Notes under the pieces: generated by a model
The model's database searches: none
Told to the model about the DNA's origin: nothing
The model's input: only the letters and a program-made list of their open reading frames with translations
Program-made: the position numbers and the translations under genes
Part shown: one piece after another, positions 33,746-42,939 of the stretch
Position numbering within the stretch: the stretch's first letter is position 1
How the letters are laid out: each line of letters starts with the position of its first letter
Source of the DNA: an uncultured Collinsella sp.
Lineage (GTDB): Bacteria > Actinomycetota > Coriobacteriia > Coriobacteriales > Coriobacteriaceae
Length of the DNA stretch: 58,956 nt
Direction: 5' to 3'
Assembly (NCBI GenBank): GCA_902495525.1
Contig: CABUXL010000011.1
Location: forward strand, 1 to 58,956

Positions 33746-34564
33746 CTACTCGTAATCGTTCAGAATGTCGCCGAGCGGGTCGCCGGAGCCACCGCCCATG
33801 CCGCCACCCTGCTTGGCCAGATCCTTAAGGCCAAGGTAGATGAGGGCAAGGGAGATGCCGATGAGGCCAAGGGCGATCAGCGTGAGCTGAGGGATGGCAG
33901 CAAGGACAAAGCCGAGGATGAAGAACGGCCAGGTCTCCTTGGTGGCCATCATGTTGATGACCATGGCGTAACCGACGGAAGCGACCATGCCGCCGCCGAC
34001 AGCCATGCCGCCGGACAGCCAGTCGGGCATAGCGTTAAGCGCGTTGGTAACGGCCTCGGCCGGGATGATGCACAGAAGTACTGCCGGGATGGCGATACGA
34101 AGGCCCTGCATGAGGATGGCAGCGTACTGCCAGCGCTCGATGCCGGAGAAGTCGCCCTTCTCGGCGCAACCGTCCATGGCGTGAGCGATAGCGGTAGCAA
34201 TGGTACGGCAGATCATGGTCAGGAACAGACCAGCGACCGACAGCGGGACGGCGACGGCGATGGCCGCGGTAACGGCCTTGGCCGAATCAGTGGCGCCGCC
34301 GTTGAGGGCGAGCACCATGATGATCGAAGAAGCGACCGAGGCCAGAGCGGCGTCAGGCGCGACGGCGGCGCCGACGTTAGCCCAGCCAAGGGCCATCATC
34401 TGGAGCGAACCGCCCAGGAGGATGCCCTCCTGAAGGTGACCGGTTACGAGACCGATAAGCGTGCATGCCACGAGCGGCTGATGGAACTGGAACTCATCCA
34501 GAATGCCTTCCATACCGGCAAGCAACGCGACAATCGCAACAAGCAGAATAGTGATTGCAGACAT
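33746..34564 (-). CDS. manY: PTS mannose/fructose/sorbose family EIIC
   Basis: 272 residues with about seven to nine spans, the EIIC of the mannose-class PTS. Conserved segments include GMEGILDEFQFHQPLVACTLIGLVTG, GILLGGSLQMMALGWANVGAAVAPDAALAS and the PAEAVTNALNAMPDWLSGGMAVGGGMV loop. Together with EIID it transports a hexose such as mannose or glucose. The C-terminus has a Gly-rich tail (GGGMGGGSGDPLG). It starts 18 nt after the EIIAB gene. Confidence 0.95.
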   Translation of the reverse strand: MSAITILLVAIVALLAGMEGILDEFQFHQPLVACTLIGLVTGHLQEGILLGGSLQMMALGWANVGAAVAPDAALASVASSIIMVLALNGGATDSAKAVTAAIAVAVPLSVAGLFLTMICRTIATAIAHAMDGCAEKGDFSGIERWQYAAILMQGLRIAIPAVLLCIIPAEAVTNALNAMPDWLSGGMAVGGGMVASVGYAMVINMMATKETWPFFILGFVLAAIPQLTLIALGLIGISLALIYLGLKDLAKQGGGMGGGSGDPLGDILNDYE

Positions 34565-34582
34565 GTATCGGACCCTCCTTTA

Positions 34583-35572
34583 CTATGCTTGAGCGGCCAG
34601 TTCGGCCTTAGCTTTCTTCAACATGGCGTCGAGATCCTCGGAAGCATCCGAAGGAACCTTGCGGACCTCGAACTTGACGCCCTTGGCCTTGAGGGCCTCG
34701 AGAGTCTTGACGTCGTCATCGCCCATAGCGACGGCGTTGGTGACGACGACCTTGCCCTTGGAGTGAGCCATGGAACCGATGTTGACTTCCTTGATGTCGA
34801 CGCCGGCCTCGATGGCCTTGAGCAGATCCTGCGGGTTCTCAAAGAGCAGCATGGCCTTGGTGTCACCAAAGCGCGTGTCCTTGACGACCTCGGCCATCTT
34901 CTTGATGGGCACGACGTTGGCATGGACTCCCGGAGGGGCAGCCTGCTCGATCATGGTCTTACGGAGCTCATCGTGAGCAACGCCGTCGGAAACCACGATG
35001 ATGCGGTTGGGGTTGATCTGCTTGGTCCACGTGGTGGCCACCTGACCATGAAGCAGACGGGTGTCGATACGGACGTGGGCGATCTTGATGTGCCCATCGC
35101 CGATGACCGTTCCCGGAGGGATGGCGCCTGCAGGAGCAGCGGCGGCCGCAGCCGGCTTCTTCTCCTCGGGCTCCAGAGACTCGGGCTTGACACGCACGCC
35201 AGCCTTAGCCTCAGTCACGAGATGTTTTGCGATCGCATGTGCAGTGTTCTTTGCGTCAAAGCGCTGCGAATATGCCTCGATGAGCATAGGCAGGTTGACA
35301 CCGGTGACGATAGCCCAGGAATCGTGGCCCTCGATGAGCCCGCTGATCTGGTTGAACGGCGTGCCGCCCCACAGATCAACGAGGAAGAGCACCTGCTCCT
35401 GGTCTTCGAAGGAAGCGATTGCTTCCTCGACCTTGGCACGGAAGTCGTCGGGGCCCATGCTCGGCTCGAGCGAGACCACGGCAACAGACGGCTGATCGCC
35501 AAAGACCATCGAGCCCGTCTGCTTGATTCCAGCTGCCAAGTCCCCGTGGCTAGCAAGAACAATACTTACCAT
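34583..35572 (-). CDS. manX: PTS mannose family EIIAB
   Basis: 329 residues fusing EIIA and EIIB. EIIA (1-130) has the phosphorylation site VLASHGD (His9) and VDLWGGTPFN; a Lys/Ala/Pro linker (about 128-155) joins EIIB (about 160-329), with IDTRLLHGQV (His175) and NRIIVVSDGVA. It passes phosphate from HPr to the incoming sugar. The ATG at 35572 is 7 nt after AGGAGG. It is the first gene of the operon EIIAB-EIIC-EIID-DUF956. Confidence 0.95.
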   Translation of the reverse strand: MVSIVLASHGDLAAGIKQTGSMVFGDQPSVAVVSLEPSMGPDDFRAKVEEAIASFEDQEQVLFLVDLWGGTPFNQISGLIEGHDSWAIVTGVNLPMLIEAYSQRFDAKNTAHAIAKHLVTEAKAGVRVKPESLEPEEKKPAAAAAAPAGAIPPGTVIGDGHIKIAHVRIDTRLLHGQVATTWTKQINPNRIIVVSDGVAHDELRKTMIEQAAPPGVHANVVPIKKMAEVVKDTRFGDTKAMLLFENPQDLLKAIEAGVDIKEVNIGSMAHSKGKVVVTNAVAMGDDDVKTLEALKAKGVKFEVRKVPSDASEDLDAMLKKAKAELAAQA

Positions 35573-35870
35573 CACATAACCTCCTTTTTGTCTACGTATT
35601 TCCTACACGACATGAAAGGAGTATAGCTGTTTGGTTTGTGGAATTATAGCTAAATCCGCAAAAGGTTGGATTATTTGTTTAAACGTCTAGGTTTGTTACA
35701 AGTTGATTACGTTACTGCTTTTTGACTCATTACACGACAAGGCGTCGCTCATCAAGCCATGCATTTTACAGATACAAGCAGGCTGTTCATTAATATCGAT
35801 TTTAGGCAAGCGCGAATGCGCTTGTACTGCCGCTATTTTGTTTAAACAGACATGGCTTGACTATTTTCGT
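35573..35870. promoter_or_regulatory. Upstream region of the mannose PTS operon
   Basis: AT-rich for this genome. It holds two GTTTAAAC octamers (35677-35684 and 35840-35847), both preceded by TTT; a 10-bp inverted repeat TCAAGCCATG/CATGGCTTGA (35752-35761, 35851-35860); and a 7-bp hairpin CAAGCGC/GCGCTTG near 35807-35824. On the minus strand TATAAT near 35641-35646 is a possible -10 box. No gene is seen here. The regulator cannot be named. Confidence 0.4.
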
Positions 35871-35900
35871 GACTTATGGTCTATGAAACCACTCAAAATA

Positions 35901-35965
35901 GTTGCGGTGGAATAGTTCTTGTTTAAGAGCCAGAAGGCTGAATTTAGGAACTATTTCACCGCAAC
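35901..35965. repeat. 65-bp palindrome with GTTGCGGTGGAATAGTTC arms
   Basis: 18-bp arms (one mismatch) at 35901-35918 and 35948-35965. The left arm recurs exactly at 58794-58811, just upstream of the transposase fragment at the window end. This suggests a dispersed repeat or MITE-like unit. It lies beyond the hypA stop. Confidence 0.7.
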
Positions 35966-35977
35966 TTATAGGGAATC

Positions 35978-36406
35978 CTAGGCGATGTGGAGGGGGTTGG
36001 CGGCGTCGACGGCATCGGGGGCGTCGGAGAGGCCGTCAGGAGCAGCGTCTGCCGGATCCTCTTCGGGGGTCTCGATCTGTTTGATCATGACCTCTTGGCC
36101 CTGCAGCAGGTATGTCTCGCCGCTACCGCAATGGGGACAGGTCTTGCCGTGCTCGACCGTCGCGTAGTCGCGGCCACATGCCTCGCAATGCGTCACAGCC
36201 TCGACGGGCTCCACAACAAGCTCCGCGCCCTGCGCGATAGGCTTTTTATCTGCTGCCCAGCGCCAAGCGTCGAGCAGCAAGTCGGGAACGACGCCCGAGA
36301 CCTCGCCCAACAGCAACGTTACGCTCGAAACGCGACGCACGCCATGAGCGCGCGCTACATTCTCGACATCGCGAATGATGTGGTAAACGATCCCCAATTC
36401 ATGCAC
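35978..36406 (-). CDS. hypA: Hydrogenase nickel insertion protein HypA
   Basis: 142 residues. HypA delivers nickel to [NiFe] hydrogenase with HypB. It starts with the essential MHEL (nickel-binding His2) from a GTG codon at 36406, behind GGAAG. The zinc site is CEACGRDY...CPHCG (about 74-95). The last about 30 residues are an acidic Ala/Asp tail not usual for HypA. It sits 30 nt after the iron-sulfur flavoprotein, as the second gene. No other hyp or hydrogenase gene is in the window. Confidence 0.92.
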   Translation of the reverse strand: MHELGIVYHIIRDVENVARAHGVRRVSSVTLLLGEVSGVVPDLLLDAWRWAADKKPIAQGAELVVEPVEAVTHCEACGRDYATVEHGKTCPHCGSGETYLLQGQEVMIKQIETPEEDPADAAPDGLSDAPDAVDAANPLHIA

Positions 36407-36436
36407 TTTTTCTTCCGCCGTTCCCGTTATGGCTAC

Positions 36437-39214
36437 TTACTTGCGACCGAACTTAATCTTGATGGCGCGCTTGAGCGCGTACTTGCCCAGGCTTGGGAGC
36501 TTTTGCTCGTATTTGACCATCGTGGAGCACTCGGGGCGGTCGCGATCCAGATGGATGGCGTCGAACGCGCACTTGGTGGTGCACAGGCCGCAGCCGATGC
36601 ACTTGTTGGGGTCGACGATCGAGGCACCGCAACCCAGGCAGCGGGCGGTCTCGGCGCGCACCTGCTCTTCGGTAAAGGTCTCGACGTACTCGCTAAACGG
36701 CGCGGCCTTCTCGCGCTCGCGGTCCACGTGGGCAACCTCGCGGCTCGCGTTGTCGTAGCTCTCGATCACGACATCGTCGCGGTCGAGCGCGGTGTAGTGG
36801 CGCTGGTTGCGGCCGATGGTGAGCGTGGAGCCTGGCTGCACAAAGCGATGGATGGACACGGCGGCCTCGTGACCGGCGGCAATGGCGTCGATGGCAAAGC
36901 TCGGACCGGTGTAGACGTCGCCGCCTACAAAGATGTCGGGCTCGGCGGTCTGATAGGTCTGAGGATCGGCAAGGGCACCCTGGCCGCGGCCGAGCTCCAC
37001 CTTGGAGCCAGCTAGCAAGTCGCCCCACACAATGGACTGGCCAATCGACATGACGACACGGTCGGCATCGACACGGCGCAGATCGTTCTCGTCGTACTCG
37101 GGCGCAAAACGGCCCTCGTCGTCAAAGACACGCGTGCAGCGCTTGAAGGTGATACCGCACACACGACCGGTCTCGTCCAGGTGAACCTCCTTGGGACCCC
37201 AGCCGCAGCTGATGTGGGCGCCGTCCTCAACGGCCTCGCGACGCTCCTCCTCGCTGGCGGGCATCTGGGCCTCGCTCTCCAGGCAGAACACCTCAACGTG
37301 CTCGGAGCCCAGACGGCAGGCGTTGCGCGCGACGTCGATAGCCACGTTGCCGCCGCCCACCACGATGGTGCGGCCGGGCAGCGCGTCGATCTTGCCACTG
37401 TTGACCTCGCGCAAAAAGTCGACGGCCACGGCCACGTCCTCGGCATCCTCACCCGGAATACCGGCGAGGCGGCCGCCCTGGCAGCCAATGGCAACGTAGA
37501 AGGCCTTAAAGCCCTGTGCGCGCAGCTCGTCGAGCGTCACGTCGCGACCGACTTCCACGCCATAGCGGAACTCGGCACCCATCAGGCGAATGATCTCGAC
37601 CTCGGCCTCGATAACATCCTTCTGCAGCTTAAAGCTGGGAATGCCGTAGGTGAGCATGCCGCCCGGGCACTCATTCTTCTCGAACACGACAGGTTTGTAG
37701 CCCTTCTCGGCCAGGTAGAAAGCGCAGGACAGGCCGGCCGGACCGGCACCGATGATGGCGATCTTCTGGTCGAAGCCGCCGGCACGCGTCGGGGTCACCA
37801 CGGGCGGGACGTAGCGGGTCGCGGCATCCAGATCGCGCTGGGCGATGAACTTCTTGACCTCGTCGATGGCCACGGCGGCGTCCACACGGCCGCGGGTGCA
37901 GGCATCCTCACAGCGGCGGTTGCACACACGGCCGCAGATAGCGGGCAGCGGGTTCTCGCGCTTAATGAGTGCCAGCGCCTCGTCATAGCGACCCTGAGCC
38001 GCGAGCTTCAAATAGCCCTGAACGGCAACGTGCGCGGGGCAGGCCGTCTTGCAGGGAGCGGTGCCGGACTCATGCGTCTCGATGCGGTTGTCGTTGCGGT
38101 AGTTGGGCGACCACTTGGTGTGGTCCCACTTGGTGGCATCGGGCAGCTCCTGGCGCGGATACTCGGGCACCTGTCCGCCGGCCTTTTTGCTGCAGAGCTT
38201 CTGGCCCAGCTTGGCGGCGCCGGCCGGACACACCTCGACGCAGCGACCGCAGGCCACGCACTTGTCCTTCTCGACCTTAGCGACATAGGCCGAGCGCGAC
38301 AGGTTGGGCGTGTTGAACAGCTGCGAGGTGCGCAGGGCGTAGCACACGTTGACGTTGCAGTTGCAGATGGCGAAGATCTTGTTCTCGCCGTCGATATTAG
38401 TGATCTGGTGCACAAAGCCGTTGTCCTCGGCCTGGCGCAAGATGTCGTAAACCTCGTCGCGCGTTACATAATGGCCACGATCGGTCTCAACCACGTAGTC
38501 GGCCATATCGCCCACGGCGATGCACCAATCGGCCGGGTCGTCGGCGCAGCCCTCACCCATCACGCGACGGCTCGCGCGGCAGCTGCAGGTGCTGGCGGCA
38601 TATTTGCCATCGTATTTGTCGAGCCAATGCTCGATATGCTCGATCGGCACCGAGGTACTCGCGGCGTCGATGGCCTTCTCGACCGGAATGACGTGCATGC
38701 CGATGCCGGCGCCTCCGGGCGGCACCATCGGCGTGGCCTTGGACAGCGGTCCCTTGGACGCCTGCTCAAAGAACTTGGCATAGACCGGGTGCTCCTCGAG
38801 CTGGCTCACGCGCATGTTGAGGAACTCGGCAGAACCCGGCACCAGCATGGGCAACACCCATTGCTTGGCGCGCTCGGGGTTTTCCCAGTTGTACTCGAGC
38901 AGACCCGTGTAGCTCATGTCGTCGAGCATCTTCTCGATCTGGGTCTCGGGCATGCCGGTGAGCTTGGCCATCTCGGGCAGCGTATAGGGACGGCGCATCT
39001 TCATCTTGCAGAGCACTTCGGCCTGCTCGTCTGTCGCGGCCTCGGCAAACGACCAGTACTCGTAGCCCAACAGCTCGTCGCGATGCAGCAGACGGTTGGT
39101 GCAGTGCTCGCACAGCTTGACGATGGCCTCGCGCGGATGCTCCGGCAGCGGCGGCACGAACTCCGAACCGATGTCGGGCTCGGTGTAGCTAATCCCCGGT
39201 CCGTTGAGAATCAT
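36437..39214 (-). CDS. Iron-sulfur flavoprotein, GltD-like NAD(P)H oxidoreductase
   Basis: 925 residues. N-terminal part (1-330): a winged-helix-like segment (about 72-125) and a domain with ICNCNVNVCYALRT (cysteines), then a [4Fe-4S] site CVACGRCVEVCPAG (about 334-347). The middle is GltD-like: CKTACPAHVAVQGY and ICGRVCNRRCEDAC clusters, an FAD site IAIIGAGPAGLSCAFYLAEKG (written here to the first 20), and an NAD(P)H site VVGGGNVAIDVARNA. The C-terminus has CLGCG and CIGCGLCTTKC. The combination suggests an electron-transfer reductase with several clusters; the partner and substrate are unknown. ATG 39214 follows AAGGGA. Two TetR-type operators lie in the divergent promoter. Confidence 0.85.
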   Translation of the reverse strand: MILNGPGISYTEPDIGSEFVPPLPEHPREAIVKLCEHCTNRLLHRDELLGYEYWSFAEAATDEQAEVLCKMKMRRPYTLPEMAKLTGMPETQIEKMLDDMSYTGLLEYNWENPERAKQWVLPMLVPGSAEFLNMRVSQLEEHPVYAKFFEQASKGPLSKATPMVPPGGAGIGMHVIPVEKAIDAASTSVPIEHIEHWLDKYDGKYAASTCSCRASRRVMGEGCADDPADWCIAVGDMADYVVETDRGHYVTRDEVYDILRQAEDNGFVHQITNIDGENKIFAICNCNVNVCYALRTSQLFNTPNLSRSAYVAKVEKDKCVACGRCVEVCPAGAAKLGQKLCSKKAGGQVPEYPRQELPDATKWDHTKWSPNYRNDNRIETHESGTAPCKTACPAHVAVQGYLKLAAQGRYDEALALIKRENPLPAICGRVCNRRCEDACTRGRVDAAVAIDEVKKFIAQRDLDAATRYVPPVVTPTRAGGFDQKIAIIGAGPAGLSCAFYLAEKGYKPVVFEKNECPGGMLTYGIPSFKLQKDVIEAEVEIIRLMGAEFRYGVEVGRDVTLDELRAQGFKAFYVAIGCQGGRLAGIPGEDAEDVAVAVDFLREVNSGKIDALPGRTIVVGGGNVAIDVARNACRLGSEHVEVFCLESEAQMPASEEERREAVEDGAHISCGWGPKEVHLDETGRVCGITFKRCTRVFDDEGRFAPEYDENDLRRVDADRVVMSIGQSIVWGDLLAGSKVELGRGQGALADPQTYQTAEPDIFVGGDVYTGPSFAIDAIAAGHEAAVSIHRFVQPGSTLTIGRNQRHYTALDRDDVVIESYDNASREVAHVDREREKAAPFSEYVETFTEEQVRAETARCLGCGASIVDPNKCIGCGLCTTKCAFDAIHLDRDRPECSTMVKYEQKLPSLGKYALKRAIKIKFGRK

Positions 39215-39306
39215 GGTTGTCCCTTCTCTTGCCACAGCCCGACGAGGCCGCAGCGCCCCTCTTTTTTTGCAGGCCGGGCATGCCCCATGCCGTTCACCCG
39301 CCATTG

Positions 39307-39344
39307 TTGACATTGTGTCAAAAATAGTATTGACGAACCGTCAA
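39307..39344. promoter_or_regulatory. Two TetR-type operators in the divergent promoter
   Basis: TTGACATTGTGTCAA (39307-39321) and TTGACGAACCGTCAA (39330-39344) are perfect 6-3-6 inverted repeats with centres 23 bp apart, between the flavoprotein start (39214) and the TetR-family start (39403). On the minus strand the second site overlaps the spacer of a TTGAAT...TACTAT promoter-like pair, which fits repression. Confidence 0.7.
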
Positions 39345-39402
39345 CAATATTCAAGACTGTTAGGCGAACGGTCAGGCAAAAGAGGATGAAAGGCGGCAAA
39401 AC

Positions 39403-40065
39403 ATGGGCAACAACACAGCAGGTACCTCTGTAGTCGATGCCGTCCCCGCATCCGATAGCGCGGCAAAGCGCCTGACGGGCGACGAACGCCGTCGCGAGAT
39501 CCTCGATGCCGTGCGCACCGTAAGCTCCGAGCTGGGCGTGTCCCACCTATCGGTATCGGCCGTGACCAAGCGAGCCGGCTGCACGCGTTCATTGTTCTAC
39601 CATTACTTCGCCGACATGGACGCCGCCGTCACCTCTGTTATGGACGAGGCGATCGACGGCTTTATCTCCGAACTCGAGCAGTGGAACGCCGACCGCACCG
39701 TCGGTGATATCGAGGGCGCGCTCGACACCGTCGCCCCGCTCTTTAAGCGCCTGGTCGCCAGCGGCCACGAGCTGCCGAGTACGCTCACCTCAAGCAGCGG
39801 CGCGCTCTACGGCGGCTTTTTACACAACGTGGTCCAGCGTGTGGCGCAATATATCTGCGACACCACCGTGGTGGATTTTGTCGCCCATCATGAGCTACGC
39901 ATCGACCATGTCTACGAGACGTTCTACACCCTCATCATGGGGTTGTTGATGTATATCCGCACGCACCCCGATGTGCCCGACGAGACAGTCAAGGAAATCA
40001 TCGCCTCGACACTCCACATCGAGGGCTATACCGCCAAGTATCCGGAGCGCAAGCCCCAGGACTGA
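39403..40065 (+). CDS. TetR-family transcriptional regulator
   Basis: 220 residues. After a 24-residue leader comes the TetR HTH (DERRREILDAVRTVSSELGVSHLSVSAVTKRAG and CTRSLFYHYFADMDA, about 27-74), then an all-helical ligand domain. The gene is divergent from the iron-sulfur flavoprotein, with two perfect palindromes between them, so it probably represses that operon and itself. It is followed 63 nt later by a polytopic membrane protein on the same strand that may share regulation. The ligand cannot be guessed. Confidence 0.92.
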   Translation: MGNNTAGTSVVDAVPASDSAAKRLTGDERRREILDAVRTVSSELGVSHLSVSAVTKRAGCTRSLFYHYFADMDAAVTSVMDEAIDGFISELEQWNADRTVGDIEGALDTVAPLFKRLVASGHELPSTLTSSSGALYGGFLHNVVQRVAQYICDTTVVDFVAHHELRIDHVYETFYTLIMGLLMYIRTHPDVPDETVKEIIASTLHIEGYTAKYPERKPQD

Positions 40066-40128
40066 CGACATTTGGCCAAACTGCCCGCGATCAGAAGAGG
40101 GGCCGCGGGCGTGTGAAAGGAGAGCAGC

Positions 40129-41136
40129 ATGCTGTTCGATGTTTGGGGTAGCGATACCCTTATCCACTGGGCCGGCTGGGCCATGGTCTTTATTGGCCTG
40201 ATCGTGCTCAACGAGGTCGGCCGCCGCACCAAGCTGGGCGCGGCCATCATCTTTGGCGTGGCTCCGCTGGCCATGACCATCTACTGCGTCGCCATCGCCG
40301 TGGGCGTCTCACAAGGCGCCGAGTGGGCGCTCACCAACCCCACCCATGTGTACCAGAACAGCTGGTTCCACTACGCCAAGGTATACGCGGCGCTGGCCGG
40401 TTGCTGGGGCTTCATTGCCATTAAGTACCAGTGGGGCAAGATCGGCAAGGCGCATTGGTTCCGCGCATGGCCGTTTGTGATCGTCGCCATCAACATCATG
40501 ATCGCTGTCGTGTCCGACTTTGAGAGCGCCTATCACTTCTTTGTCCTGGGCCAGTCCACCTGGGTCACCTCCGAAGGTGCCACGCAGCTGGCCGGCTGGA
40601 ACAACGTGTTCAACGGCATCGCGGGCATCATCAACATCTTCTGCATGACCGGTTGGTGGAGCGTCTACGCCTCCGAGGATCAGACCGATATGCTGTGGCC
40701 CGATATGACCTGGGTCTACATCATCGCCTACGATATCTGGAACTTCTGCTACACCTACAACTGCCTGCCCACCCACTCCTGGTTCTGCGGCTTTGCGCTG
40801 CTGCTGGCGCCCACTGTCGCCGCCTTTATCTGGAACAAGGGCGGCTGGATCCAGAACCGCGCCTTTACGCTGGCCATTTGGTGCATGTTTGCCCAGGTGT
40901 TCCCGTACTTCCAGGAGGAGTCCATCTTTGTGACCCACTCCACGCTCGACCCCGGCGCCGCTACCGCGGTCTCGATCGCCGCACTGGTCGCCAACGTCGC
41001 CGCGATCATCTACATCGCCTACCGCGCCAAGAAGCTCGGCCGCAATCCCTACAAGCAGGATGTCTTTGAGGGCACCAGCGATTGGGAGAAGGCTACCGCT
41101 CGCCGCGCCAAGGTGGATTACGCACACGCCGAGTAA
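40129..41136 (+). CDS. Polytopic membrane protein, DUF5692-like
   Basis: 335 residues with about nine to ten membrane spans and many Trp/Tyr residues (for example MLFDVWGSDTLIHWAGWAMV, YIIAYDIWNFCYTYNCLP). It resembles the DUF5692 family of uncharacterised proteins found in Coriobacteriia and clostridia; the name is from memory and not verified. No transport or enzymatic motif is recognised. The ATG follows AAGGAGAGCAGC. Expression is probably linked to the upstream TetR-family gene, and the divergent flavoprotein suggests a shared process. Confidence 0.7.
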   Translation: MLFDVWGSDTLIHWAGWAMVFIGLIVLNEVGRRTKLGAAIIFGVAPLAMTIYCVAIAVGVSQGAEWALTNPTHVYQNSWFHYAKVYAALAGCWGFIAIKYQWGKIGKAHWFRAWPFVIVAINIMIAVVSDFESAYHFFVLGQSTWVTSEGATQLAGWNNVFNGIAGIINIFCMTGWWSVYASEDQTDMLWPDMTWVYIIAYDIWNFCYTYNCLPTHSWFCGFALLLAPTVAAFIWNKGGWIQNRAFTLAIWCMFAQVFPYFQEESIFVTHSTLDPGAATAVSIAALVANVAAIIYIAYRAKKLGRNPYKQDVFEGTSDWEKATARRAKVDYAHAE

Positions 41137-41207
41137 CGCGCCCGGCGCAGACATCGCTTGAGCACGAAGCAGCATAGCCGGCTCCGCGCAACTCAACGCA
41201 TTGTAGA

Positions 41208-41247
41208 GCCCCCGGAATGTGATTCGTTCGCGTTCCGGGGGCCTTTT
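41208..41247 (+). terminator. Rho-independent terminator after the polytopic membrane protein
   Basis: Stem GCCCCCGGAA/TTCCGGGGGC (10 bp) with a 15-nt loop, followed by CTTTTG. It lies 72 nt after the stop at 41136. Confidence 0.8.
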
Positions 41248-41369
41248 GCCGCCGCGAGGATGCGGCCGAACGATGCGCTCAGGTTAAATCGGATCTTATA
41301 TTTCGCACGCGCTTTATATGGCTCCATTTTTGGGTACAGTGTTGTCCCGATATTGAGCTTGGGGGATGT

Positions 41370-42866
41370 ATGAATGATGAGACGATGGGCCAAGAGGATG
41401 CGGCCCAAGATGCAGAAGCTTGCGCTGAGGCCTTGGAGAGCTTAGACCGGATTTCACTCGATGAGATTGCGTTTGACGATTCGGGCGTTGATGTGCAGGA
41501 TGAGCCGGAAACCGAGGCGCAATCCGATAATCAGGATGCAGGCGACGTTGAGCCTGCTGAGGATGAGGCAGATCACGAAGGCACCGAAAGCGAGGCCGGC
41601 AACCAGCCCGAATCCGACACGGGCGAGGAAACCGTCTTGCTCGACAGCTTGCCGGCCGAGGATTCGCTGACTCGCGAGCTTCCTGGCCTGGGTTCCGCAC
41701 CAGCCGTGGACGAGACCATCGCCATGGGCGATATACCCCTGCCGTCCGTTCCCTCGGCACGCGAGGCCGAGGTCCGCCATCGCAAGATGTCGCCCAAGCG
41801 CCGCAATCTGATGGTCGCCGGTGTCGTGGCCGTCGCGCTCGTCGCCGGCGGTGCAGGCTATGCTGCCTGGAACGGATATCAGCAAGAGCAGGCTGCCGCT
41901 GTCGCCGCCAATGCCCACACGATGATGTCGGTGCAGATTGGCATGCATGCCGCGGGCCTCGACTGTTCCACTGGCTCCAAGATTCCCGTACAGGTGAGCG
42001 GTCAGGATTCTGACGGCTCCTCCGTGAGCGAAACGCTCTATGTTGACGAGCACGGCCGCGGCATCAAACTGCTGCCCGGCGATTACACGCTCTCCATCGC
42101 TGCCTCCCCCATCGCGGCCGACGGCACCATCTATACCGTCCCGACCACCAAGACGCAGGTCACCGTTAAGAGCGATGGACAGGATTTAAGTGCCCAGGCC
42201 ACCTTTAAGCTCAAGGTGCCTTCGGCCGACACGGTGACTGACGACCAGATCGATGCCGCCGCCAAGTATGCCGAGGAGGGCGGTGCGAGCTCCGCCGCGG
42301 CTGCCAAAGTGCTCCAGCAGGCAGCAACCGCGCGGCGCGACGCCGCCGTCAATGCCGTGAGCGCGCAAAAGGCACAGGCGTCCCGTGATGCTGACGCTCG
42401 CCACAAGGCAACCGACCTCTACCAGCTCGATATTCCCGTCGAGTGGTACGGCAAGGTCGCAACTTGGCAAAACGGAAGCACGCTATGCATCTATCTGGGC
42501 GACGACGCCAATACGCCGCTCGTGACGCTCGTCGCGGTGCGCGAGGGCGAGAGCTTTACGCCCGATGAAGGCGATACGGTTTTGGGTGCGGCCAATCTAG
42601 GCAACGGTTATACCGTCTACGCCAGCGGCCCCGTCTATCCGTACGTGGTGCCCCAGACCATCAACGGGCGGACGCAGAATCCCGTGTCGACCTACCCCAT
42701 GGATACGGCCATTGAGCTTGTCGAGCTGACGACCGGCAACCGCTATACGTATAGCCAGATCAAGAACGACCTGGTGGGTAAAGACGGCAAGGCCGATGGT
42801 GCCACTAAGCTCGAAACCGACTACCTCGCGCAGATCCTGCTGCCGAGTATCAAAGCCCAGGACTAG
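41370..42866 (+). CDS. Membrane-anchored hypothetical protein
   Basis: 498 residues. Residues 1-140 are acidic and low in complexity, probably a cytoplasmic disordered tail. One span is at about 146-167 (NLMVAGVVAVALVAGGAGYAAW). The external part has a beta-rich segment (VQIGMHAAGLDCSTG... LYVDEHGRGIKLLPGDYTLSIAASP, a carboxypeptidase-regulatory-like or SipA-like strand pattern), a helical Ala-rich stretch (about 285-345) and a C-terminal domain (LDIPVEWYGKVATW...). Function unknown. GGGGGATGT precedes the ATG. An acidic tail with one span and sensor-like exterior suggests a kinase substrate or signalling protein, but this is a guess. Confidence 0.7.
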   Translation: MNDETMGQEDAAQDAEACAEALESLDRISLDEIAFDDSGVDVQDEPETEAQSDNQDAGDVEPAEDEADHEGTESEAGNQPESDTGEETVLLDSLPAEDSLTRELPGLGSAPAVDETIAMGDIPLPSVPSAREAEVRHRKMSPKRRNLMVAGVVAVALVAGGAGYAAWNGYQQEQAAAVAANAHTMMSVQIGMHAAGLDCSTGSKIPVQVSGQDSDGSSVSETLYVDEHGRGIKLLPGDYTLSIAASPIAADGTIYTVPTTKTQVTVKSDGQDLSAQATFKLKVPSADTVTDDQIDAAAKYAEEGGASSAAAAKVLQQAATARRDAAVNAVSAQKAQASRDADARHKATDLYQLDIPVEWYGKVATWQNGSTLCIYLGDDANTPLVTLVAVREGESFTPDEGDTVLGAANLGNGYTVYASGPVYPYVVPQTINGRTQNPVSTYPMDTAIELVELTTGNRYTYSQIKNDLVGKDGKADGATKLETDYLAQILLPSIKAQD

Positions 42867-42939
42867 CCTGGCGCAGCAAGGTGCTCCCCAACCGTGATGA
42901 AGGAGCCAGGAGGTCCTGACCCCACAGGCCCATAGATGA

